DNA of 64,000 nt. Source: Undaria pinnatifida (lineage: Eukaryota > Sar > Phaeophyceae > Laminariales > Alariaceae). Both the position numbers and the translations under genes were made by a program. Below, piece by piece: positions 45,701-50,700 of the stretch (its first letter is position 1; each line of letters begins with the position of its first letter). The notes below the pieces were generated by a model that worked only from the letters and a program-made list of their open reading frames with translations, made no database searches and was not told where the DNA came from. The stretch covers positions 13,114,973 to 13,178,972 of the forward strand of contig JABAKD010000010.1 of the NCBI GenBank assembly GCA_012845835.1, in the 5' to 3' direction.

Positions 45701-47382
45701 CGTGTTCAGGATGCGGATACAGTACTGTACTGTATTCACGGCTGCAATATGCTGTTCTCTTCGCATCACAACTGGCGCAGCCTCCTATCCGTGTAGGCAA
45801 CACATCCAACACCCTGTTTGCCTTCATACACCTCGCTGTAGGCTGCGTCGTATGCTTTAAACTAGTACTATCGTCAATAGTGCGCCTTCCCGCACTATTG
45901 GGTTCTCCCCCAATAGTGCGGGAGTGCACACTAATCAGGCCGGTTTTTATATAGTGCGGGTGCCCGGTACAGTGCGGGTAAATTTTCGTGACACATACCC
46001 GCACTATATAGGGCCACCTACTGTACAGCATTCGAGAATTAAAGTCAGCTACTCCCCCCTCTAAAGAAACAAAAGGTCTGTGGGACACGAACCCACGGTT
46101 CCAAATTGATACGCTGTCACTCTGATATTTAAAAAAATATATTACTTGTACTCAGGAGTACCCGTGTAAACGTAGACCAGAGGCGGCCTCTTGCCCCCCC
46201 TCGCCTATTCGTACACTATAATAACTAGTACACTACCCGCGTGTATACCTGGTGTAAAGTAACACGTGCGGACGCCCAATGGGATTCGTGGTGGGGCTCG
46301 GAAAACGCAGGGAGGATGAAAAGCAACTGCCTATTAATCCCTGTCTGTCAACGTTAAGATAACCAGCCTGGTTGGTGCACTTGAGTGAGCGAGTAGATCC
46401 TTGATCAACTATTTTTGACTATTTTTATCTAATCCCTGTCTGTCAACGTCAAGATAACCAGCCTGGTTGGTGCACTTGAGCGAGTAGATCCCTGATCAAC
46501 TATTTTTGACTAGTTTTATCTTACCAGTTATCTTCGTCACACAGAATCCCAACCTTTGTTCTTGATGCCTTGAAGATGCGGACCCACTTCGTACCCGGTA
46601 TATTCCGACTCAACCACACATGCATGCATGAGGTATCATGTACCTACCTTTTAGGCAATATTTTTTCGTACTTCCGCACAGAGAACAACATGCGGTGGCG
46701 CCCGTGTCACCCACCAAACAAGACAGCGATTGCTCGTAGCTATGGAACTGGGTTCAATGGGGTGCACAGGACGCCTCCTGCAGCTAGGCGCACCAGCGCC
46801 CCGCCATCCTCCGTGCGTTCCGCTGTGACTCACAATGTTCCTTGAGAACATGCAACGGGCTTTACAAGAACAATCAACGCAAGCAAGTACAAAGTGCCAC
46901 ACACAAAAAAAGAAACAGCAGCAGCGTGACTCTACGCAGCGACAAGGAAAGGCTCGCCAACGCGATTCGAAGCACCAACCCATGGGTTAGTCCCAGTCGC
47001 TTGCGTGAGTAACATGAGAGGGAGGCCGATAAAGCTCCACCTCTCGCGATGGCCGCATCTAAGCCCTCGGACCAAGTATAGAAGTCAGGGCCCAAGACGA
47101 GATCAATCACACATGGTTGATTCCTGTGGAGGTACGGCCACCGCAGGCAGTAGAGTCGTTCATACCGCTCAAAAACATTTAAATATAACGACCGTTATGT
47201 TCTATAAAGGAATACCTGAACGGTTGTTACATTTCCGTCTGTATTGGTATACGTGGATTCGTTTGTTATCGTCGTACCTCCAGACCGTCGGGTACACTGA
47301 CGTAGCTCGCCCGAGCGAAGGCCGCTGCCAAGGCCGCGATGGCCAAGAAGGCACAAAACCTAGATCTTGTCGTTTCTCTCAT
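21741..47382 (-). CDS. GH5 exo-beta-1,3-glucanase (GH5_9-like) secreted precursor, 13 exons
   Basis: Thirteen exons join without a phase conflict into about 664 residues. Residues 1-25 are a signal peptide. Residues 26-175 form an N-terminal extension I do not recognise. The GH5 barrel starts with VNIGGLFVLERW (180) and includes WYKPDDFKDMKESGLNSVRLPVGWW split over two lines of the fold, DLHGAPGSQNG (299-309), the acid/base NEP (E370), DTHIYHGF (426-433), the nucleophile VGEWS (E465) and GWSFWTW (519-525). These match the Exg1-type family, which releases glucose from beta-1,3-glucan outside the cell. The likely substrate here is laminarin-type or wall glucan (inference). N-x-S/T sequons (NLT, NTT, NFT) fit secretion. 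Introns exceed 90% of the span. The gene is divergent from the TPR gene across 258 bp. Confidence 0.93.
22197..22410 (-). repeat. RPT-A repeat next to exon 13 acceptor
   Basis: Core CATGGCCGTAGTCGTAT, CCCTCGCATCCCTACAATGC and GGGACGGAGCATGTCGG. Its C-rich tail (sense) runs to the acceptor at 22142. Confidence 0.9.
22847..22925 (-). repeat. RPT-B repeat, copy 2
   Basis: TTTTGTTGCTTGCCTTGTAG, GACCATTGACCACGCATCTC and TTTCGAGACGGAGCGC. Confidence 0.8.
22931..23100 (-). repeat. RPT-A repeat, GH5 intron 12
   Basis: CATGCATAGTCGG, ACCATAGACCCTCGCACGC and GGGACGGAGCACATCGGG, ending about 75 bp from the exon 12 donor. Confidence 0.85.
23175..23329 (-). CDS. GH5 exon 12
   Basis: It encodes FADFGQCNN, ADWWTDHTRSFAMRQ and GWSFWTWKLEDD, the last barrel strand. 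The donor is GTGAGC, phase 1. Confidence 0.95.
23575..23665 (-). mobile_element. TTAA MITE, well-preserved copy, 91 bp
   Basis: It reads TTAACCCCTTTCAGAGCCCC at one end and GTTGTAAAGGCGTTAA at the other, with CTAATTCCAAGTACTTTTG inside. TTAA at both ends is a piggyBac-type target duplication. Confidence 0.82.
23736..24111 (-). mobile_element. TRIM-like miniature LTR element, copy 1
   Basis: Two 84-bp direct repeats (23736-23819 and 24028-24111) begin TG and end CA. In sense (minus) order the interior starts AATGGCGTCGTCGGCAG, a candidate primer-binding site. It then has a tRNA-like arm with B box GGTTCGATCCC and ends in the purine tract GGGGGGAGAG next to the 3' repeat. It has no coding capacity and no clear target duplication. 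Confidence 0.85.
24466..24935. repeat. Satellite-like tandem repeat, about 130-bp unit
   Basis: TATCGGATAT recurs at 24511, 24641, 24762 and 24896. Each unit also has GCCGAAARCYGATGTTT and CAGCATCGGCCA. It lies in GH5 intron 11. Confidence 0.9.
24936..26274 (-). other. Remainder of GH5 intron 11
   Basis: ORFs on both strands lack domains or paired splice sites. 25500-25600 has scattered CTATAGTGCCG words like those of the 9659 minisatellite. Confidence 0.5.
26275..26408 (-). CDS. GH5 exon 11 (nucleophile Glu)
   Basis: It encodes ACSYTSMLRYQTCACLPVFV followed by GEWSLAIDNCMPWLD. E465 in VGEWS is the nucleophile. The acceptor is the second AG of CAGGCAG; the first would shift the frame. The donor is GTGAGT. 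Confidence 0.95.
26848..27060 (-). repeat. RPT-A repeat, GH5 intron 10
   Basis: CATGCATGGCCGTATTCG, CCTCGCATTCCTACTATGCC and GGGACGGAGCACGTCGGG, with the G-tract at its sense 3' end. Confidence 0.9.
27061..28468 (-). other. Remainder of GH5 intron 10
   Basis: Poly-G at 27112-27130, purine-rich sequence to 27700 and a tRNA-like segment near 28040-28130. No gene is seen. Confidence 0.5.
28040..28130 (-). repeat. tRNA-like sequence, possible SINE head
   Basis: On the minus strand CGCCCCGGTGGTGTACTCG precedes TTGAGTTCGAATCTCAC, a B-box-like arm, at roughly tRNA spacing. The acceptor stem does not pair, so it is not an intact tRNA gene. Confidence 0.5.
28469..28498 (-). CDS. GH5 exon 10, 30-nt microexon
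   Basis: GTCCGCAG precedes and GTGAGA follows exactly ten codons, DTHIYHGFNP. This supplies the family's conserved H-x-Y substrate-binding motif and is in phase with both neighbours. Confidence 0.92.
29015..29164 (-). CDS. GH5 exon 9
   Basis: 50 codons, phase 0 at both ends, include VRPTMPIIVHDSFRGP and NFPFENIVM. The donor is GTGAGG. Confidence 0.94.
29767..29922 (-). CDS. GH5 exon 8 (acid/base Glu)
   Basis: 52 codons run from VWGETWMYDPENYGK to ALELLNEPWAHL. The NEP glutamate is the general acid/base. Confidence 0.95.
29950..30545. repeat. Tandem repeat, about 200-bp unit, 2.7 copies
   Basis: ATACACGTGACCG recurs near 30040, 30243 and 30441. Each unit has GGCCAAAATAAAACAAAG, a C-tract, GTTGTT-rich sequence and a long G-tract. 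It lies in GH5 intron 7 close to exon 8. Confidence 0.92.
30546..31283 (-). other. Remainder of GH5 intron 7
   Basis: 30700-30830 and 31060-31190 hold related GGTCTTA/TAAGACC words. No gene is seen. Confidence 0.45.
31284..31383 (-). CDS. GH5 exon 7
   Basis: It encodes DAGLYVILDLHGAPGSQNGL and DNSG, the most conserved block of the family. I chose the donor GTGAGA after NEL because it matches the consensus better than GTCACC 33 nt upstream; both keep frame. Confidence 0.93.
31935..32005 (-). mobile_element. TTAA MITE, fragment
   Basis: CCCTTCCTATACTATTTTCC and AAGTTTGCCCCCAAAAG match the family core; the terminal TTAA is lost. Confidence 0.55.
32148..32383 (-). mobile_element. CTACGATAGC TIR element, copy 3
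   Basis: An inverted copy from CTACGGTAGCCCCCC through GAAATCGCCGGTTTTGAAAC. It abuts copy 4 head to head. Confidence 0.7.
32384..32980 (+). mobile_element. CTACGATAGC TIR element, copy 4, split by a SINE
   Basis: It starts CTACGATAGCCACCCC and ends GGGGGGGGCTACCGTGAAAC. The middle is interrupted at 32537-32862; joined halves match copies 1 and 2. Confidence 0.75.
32537..32862 (-). mobile_element. tRNA-derived SINE with poly-A tail, copy 2
   Basis: On the minus strand a tRNA-like head (CGCCCCGTTGGCGTATC and GAGTTTGAGCCCC) is followed by a unique body and an A-tail, seen as the T-run 32538-32566. Flanks ACTATAAGAAC (32526-32536) and ACTATCGAACG (32863-32873) look like an 11-bp target duplication with 2-3 differences. 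Confidence 0.75.
32990..33100 (-). repeat. RPT-A repeat, GH5 intron 6
   Basis: GTGCATGGCCGTAGTCGTGT, CCCTCGCATCCCTACTATGC and GGGACGGAGCACGTCGGG. Confidence 0.88.
33108..33232 (-). repeat. RPT-B repeat, copy 3
   Basis: It directly follows an RPT-A copy: G-tract, GCTTGCCTTAGCCG, TTGACCACGCATTCC and GAGCACCGTTCCTACTCC. Confidence 0.82.
33791..33984 (-). CDS. GH5 exon 6
   Basis: It encodes KPDDFKDMKESGLNSVRLPV, then GWWYF, and ends ITDVIRWA in phase 2. These correspond to the second barrel strand and Arg/Pro motif of the family. Confidence 0.95.
34335..34420 (+). mobile_element. TTAA MITE copy
   Basis: CAACTGGAAGCCCTTTTCGG, TTGGAATTAGTATAGGGAAG and CTCTAAAGGGGTTAA. Confidence 0.7.
34718..34901 (-). 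CDS. GH5 exon 5 (start of the barrel)
   Basis: It encodes VNIGGLFVLERWIVP, the Exg-type entry motif, and a Cys-rich FCEKCEGLGTCDD segment. The donor is GTATGT, phase 0. Confidence 0.93.
34960..35350. repeat. GGTGGYGGTTTT minisatellite and (GGT)n array
   Basis: Degenerate GGTGGCGGTTTTGGGTGGCG units pass into (GGT)n. They sit in GH5 intron 4 beside exon 5 and produce a spurious His/Thr/Pro-rich ORF fused to the real exon on the minus strand. Confidence 0.9.
36034..36099 (-). CDS. GH5 exon 4
   Basis: This 66-nt exon lies between TATCAG and GTAAGG. It encodes KTAEACDFDALTILTCGREE and is in phase with both neighbours. Confidence 0.87.
36665..36797 (-). CDS. GH5 exon 3
   Basis: The acceptor is CTGCAG and the donor is GTGAGG. 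It encodes CGNLPEEWGVASVADLTNLT and ends NTTI, with two N-glycosylation sequons, in phase 2. Confidence 0.88.
38858..38953 (-). mobile_element. TTAA MITE, tandem pair member 1
   Basis: TAACCCCTTAGAGCCCCAAA to GTGAAGGCGGTCAGTTAA; it shares its terminal TTAA with the next copy. Confidence 0.78.
38951..39046 (-). mobile_element. TTAA MITE, tandem pair member 2
   Basis: TTAACCCCTTGAAGAGGCCC to CCAGTTGTAAAGGCGTTAA, with CTATACTAAGTTTAAAGTA inside. Confidence 0.8.
39505..39887 (+). mobile_element. TRIM-like miniature LTR element, copy 2
   Basis: The 5' terminal repeat (39505-39594) carries an extra TACCAGG relative to the other copies. The candidate PBS AATGGCGTCGTCGACAG, the tRNA-like arm with B box GGTTCGAATCC (39633) ending ATCCACCA, and the purine tract before 39801 are all present. 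The 3' repeat has decayed. Confidence 0.82.
40085..40477 (+). mobile_element. TRIM-like miniature LTR element, copy 3
   Basis: Terminal repeats 40085-40169 and 40390-40477 start TGTTATAAGGC and end AACA. TCGG flanks the element on both sides, a 4-bp target duplication. The PBS-like site, B box GGTTCAAATCC and purine tract match copies 1 and 2. Confidence 0.88.
40495..40735 (-). repeat. Dispersed AGATCT-rich repeat, copy 2
   Basis: It is the reverse complement of the 1410-1640 repeat, sharing the AGATCGTCAAGTGGGGATCG end, and lies in GH5 intron 2 directly after a TRIM-like element. Confidence 0.75.
40738..40830 (+). mobile_element. TTAA MITE, subfamily 2 copy
   Basis: TTAACCCTGTTACTGCTGG, the core CTAATTCCAAGTAGTTTG and CTCTAAAGGGGTTT. 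Confidence 0.65.
41278..42598 (+). mobile_element. hAT-like DNA transposon, 1.3 kb, degenerate
   Basis: Imperfect inverted ends TAGGGTTGTGAGTCGG and CCGAGTCACAGCCCTA are flanked by CTAAAAAC (41270-41277) and CAAAAAAC (42599-42606), an 8-bp duplication with one difference, as hAT elements make. Subterminal AGTCGG/CCGACT words are dense. The plus ORF at 41361-41645 contains AIWLHFTQ, faintly like a BED finger start. No full transposase remains. Confidence 0.75.
42780..42966 (-). CDS. GH5 exon 2 (N-terminal extension)
   Basis: The acceptor is TGCCGCAG and the donor is GTGAGG. It encodes 62 residues including DPVTFSCELDPKLTEADF and GNWGQACGRNRGVFVLDPPD. It ends in phase 1, matching the 2-nt start of exon 3. 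Confidence 0.88.
44580..46023 (+). mobile_element. Pogo/Tigger-like transposon with internal deletion, 1.44 kb
   Basis: Perfect TIRs CAGTAGGTGGCCC with TA on both flanks. TATAGTGCGGGT iterates near both ends. It retains a 3' transposase-type exon (about 44843-45184) but no DDE catalytic region, so it is non-autonomous. It sits inside GH5 intron 1. Its ends match the 180-bp MITE at 2551-2730. Confidence 0.88.
44843..45184 (+). pseudogene. C-terminal exon of a pogo/Tigger-like transposase
   Basis: The open frame runs EDVIEAQQLDQAESVAASLK, an acidic Asp/Glu stretch, ELSQYFAPLESYAAASGLDE and AGYLLQKARMLMIE. It ends PTRQTDVRAYFDA and stops. The acidic linker, two helices and closing QxxVxxYF motif are the usual tail of Tigger/jerky-type transposases, whose C-terminal motif resembles a PCNA-interacting PIP box. 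The catalytic part is absent from the element. Similarity is judged by eye. Confidence 0.65.
46083..46130 (-). repeat. tRNA-like arm
   Basis: On the minus strand GTGGGTTCGTGTCCCAC is a T-arm with a near-consensus B box. No full cloverleaf is evident. Confidence 0.4.
46335..46525. repeat. Direct duplication, about 95-bp unit
   Basis: TAATCCCTGTCTGTCAACGT through GATCAACTATTTTTGACTA occurs twice with few differences. Confidence 0.92.
47278..47382 (-). CDS. GH5 exon 1 (signal peptide)
   Basis: ATG is at 47382-47380. The 35 codons give MRETTRSR, a hydrophobic core FCAFLAIAALAAAFA and a likely cleavage after ARA. The donor is GTACGA and the exon ends in phase 0, matching exon 2. Confidence 0.85.
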
Positions 47383-47640
47383 CGTGTGAATAGCTGCTGC
47401 TAGCTCTGGCGCGGAGGTGATAAGCCGGATTGATCTGTCTGCAGTTCGTGCTCGAACTTTCTGGCAGAATCCGGGGAGGATCCATGAGATCCTTACTATA
47501 CAAAACGCCAAATTGTTAAAAACCCCAAGTAAAATGTTCCAAGGTTATTAATAGGAAGCCAGTTCCACGAGAGCACGAGAGAAAAAGGAAGGTAGTCCCT
47601 GCTGCCGTACTGCTGTAGACAACTTCCGTGGCTTTTTGGC
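47383..47640. promoter_or_regulatory. Divergent promoter between the GH5 and TPR genes
   Basis: The two start codons face away from each other across 258 bp, which must contain both 5' UTRs and promoters. I see no confident TATA box; ACTATACAAAAC near 47499 and an A/T-rich stretch at 47500-47550 are candidates. Confidence 0.6.
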
Positions 47641-47742
47641 ATGGCTGATGCAATGTACGATGTAGGTCAGAAGGTTCGAGTTGCCGTAGGGCCAGGGAGG
47701 ACTTGCCGAGGCCTCGTCCTTTGCGCTGGGAGCTCAGAGCAA
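47641..47742 (+). CDS. TPR/Tudor gene, exon 1
   Basis: 34 codons run from ATG to GSSEQ with the donor GTGAGT, phase 0. They give the first half of the first SH3-like barrel. Confidence 0.85.
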
Positions 47743-50700
47743 GTGAGTTTATGCCGTTTTGGCTACAACAGGTCAACGCGTAACACAGGTTGCCTTTTCT
47801 GCGTTTTTGCTTTCTTTCTTTGCACTGGCTTTAAAGCACGCAACGCACCCTCGACCTTCGAATAAGTGGGATACGGGATGCATGTATGTGTATGTGGTGT
47901 AGTTGCACGGCGGTGTTGCTGTGGAGTCCGGTTTTGTGGTGAGGTGTAAGCCTCGGAAGTAGGCTCCAAGACACCAAAGGGAACGATAGAGATTCCTGGG
48001 AACCCAGCAACCCACCCTCAAGCTATAGCTTGACTCCTTTCCGTACCACGTGCCCGAAGGTTGTCGATATATACAAGGTCAAAGCCAAAGCCCCAAAGCA
48101 ATAGACGAGGAGGTGTGGGAGAACGGGGGGTGCGTGCCCTAGCTGAAACTCCCTAATGGTGATTACTGGCAGTCACCCATGTCCCCATGCACGCCATGAT
48201 GATGTTCCGGGGGCGCCTTTTTGAACTTGTCGGTTATGAGCCGGAACCCTCTCCGACGCCAATACGAAATTGTTCACCCAGTTTTCAAGAAATTGGTAGA
48301 ACTGTGAGTCGGCACAAGATTAGTCACCAACTATTACAGTTACTAGTCGGACTAGTAGTCAGTCGTTTTCCGAAGCTGCGGACCATTCGACTTATTGGGT
48401 TTACATCCTTGTCGTAGGAAGGATCGTTTAAATCAGCGTGCGCTTTTTTCGTTTTGGGGCGGGGGCCACTCGGCCGGGGGAGGCTAATTTGGCTCGCTTC
48501 ACTCGCCTGACTTAAGTCGGCAAGTCGGCTGGCCATTCGCCAGCCGACTTGACGGCTAAAGTTATTTTGGTTGGCTACCGATACCTACCGATTAGTTTCG
48601 GCATTGAAATCCTGCCGACTCAAATTTCTAGAAATTGGTGTTTCCGCCTAACACCGCCAGACACAACGTGACTCGGGAGAAAGATCGCCTACTAGCACTA
48701 ACGGGGTCTTATTTGGCACCCAGAGTAGGCCCCTTCGTTGTGCCCACAGATGTTGAACAATTTCTTGTATGATACGTACGTACGCGGATGAATCCACTTT
48801 TTTTTGTTCGAGAGTGTATAACGCATTCCAGGTCCGATAGGAACAATGCCTGCAATGTAATTGGAAACCTTTTTTTCCATCACTATAAAAGTATGCCCAC
48901 CACGAATTTCTGGGAAAATTCTTGGCGGAAAGTTCCGGCAACATTCTTGCATAACTGCTGTGACAGCAGAAATCAATGCGCCTTCTTCGTAGATCGGGAT
49001 GTTGTGTCCTAAAAACTGGGGGACAGACGGCATTCATCTTATGTGGGCAATCCTCGAGATGCATTGGAGTAGTGTCACCGTGTGCGCACGCACGTGCGCG
49101 CCCCCTCACAGAACTTCCCCCGTGCTGCTGTCCGGCAGCCTTTCACACGTGGTTGCCATCTGCCGCTAGGACGCGGCAGCGCACGATTGTAACGGAAAAC
49201 GCGAGACACATGCGTACATGATGAGTAGAACAAGGGCGGGCGTGTGGCGACACACACAACCGAAGACAAGAGCACGGATGTGTATGGCGACAAACGCGAA
49301 GACACAGCAGCAGCAGCTGTAGTAGTAGTAGCCCACCACAGCACAGCCGAGAGAGGGCCCTCCCGGCCTAGCTGTGGTGGCGCAGCCGCATCTACCTCGT
49401 GTCCGTGCCCTACAAGGCTGGGTGGTGATTGATGTAGAGCGTTTGGAGGGGGAGGTGATATCGTTGTGTGGGGCGGGTGGGGTGTGTGAGGCAATCAATG
49501 AAAACTGGCTTGCTGCTTGCAGGATTAAGGATCAACTTCAACCAAAGAGCCCCCCTCGCAGGATTTATAACCCCCTGTGTTGCGTTTTGGGATCGTTCGG
49601 GTTTAATTTTATCCTCCGGCGGATGGAAAAATATAGCTATTAATAACGTCTTTACAACTGGAAACCCGTTTTTGGGGCAAAACTACTTGGAAATAGTATA
49701 GGGAGGGGTTGGGGGGCTCTAAAAGGGTCTCACCACACTTCCACTCCAATGCCCTCAACTCCGAACCCTCTAGTAGTTGCGTTCGGAACCCAGTTTGGGT
49801 GCTACCACAACGCGCCGGCTGGGTGGTGCCATCTGTTGTGTTACTGCGCGTGCTTAATTATTAGGCTTCGTTTCTGCACTCGGTACGGGGGCGACGATGA
49901 CGGTATTGGCGCCACTCTCGTCTGATGCAGTACGCAGGTGATAGACCATGCGGCAATGCTCCTACTCCTGTACGTTAGGGCCATTCGAAACCAAACCAAT
50001 GTGGTTGCTGTCCCCGATGTTGGTTGGATGGCGTCGTTTGCTGTGTTGCTATTTGCTGGGTCCCGTCCTGTTTTTTCCCTCTTTCTTTCTAGTTGCTTTT
50101 TCCTGTTCGTTTTTCGTTCCTTCGTTTTGTTCACCTTCTATTTGTCTTTCTTGTTTACTGCAAGTAGTCTGATGTGTTGGCGTGCATGTTTTCGTTTGTT
50201 GCCCGCGTGCTCGTTGCGGTTGGCATGGCTTGGCGAAAGCACCTTGCTGTATTTGCAATGTGCATCTCTGCCTCGTTGTTCGTGACCACAGAGCTCGTCT
50301 CTATACAAGAGGCATTAGCGCTGACACTGGTTGGTGCTGCATGTAGATGGGTGAAATGTTACTTTAATGTGAAGAACACACAAAGCACCATTACCACTCC
50401 CCTACATATGTACCAGTTTGTATAATATCTTATGGCACACGTACGGTACGCAGAAATCCAGTGTATCTCCGTGCGCCCCCCCTCCCCTCGCCCTCCCAAA
50501 ACAACAGGGCGACCCCACGTACGACGTCCTCCTTCTGTCTAGAGAAACCGCAAAAAACGCCACAGCAGCCGCGGCTAAGGACGTCGACCCTGATGCATAC
50601 CGCGGCGGAGCCGGAGGTGACCTGGAGCTTGCCGGCCTCCCGCCGTCCTCCCTGTCTCCGATGCAGCCCTTCGAAATCGACGGGAGCGTCGACAGACCCG

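Larger units (their letters stand above)
42967..47277 (-). other. GH5 intron 1 (4.3 kb)
   Basis: Mostly the pogo-like element at 44580-46023, plus a duplicated segment at 46335-46520. A plus ORF at 43496-43714 looks weakly protein-like but has no assignable domain. Confidence 0.6.
47743..50507 (+). other. TPR/Tudor gene intron 1
   Basis: It contains hAT-related AGTCGG-rich sequence with a perfect hairpin (48521-48551) and a TTAA MITE. Remaining ORFs (for example near 48700-49100 and 49940-50290) lack domains. Confidence 0.55.
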
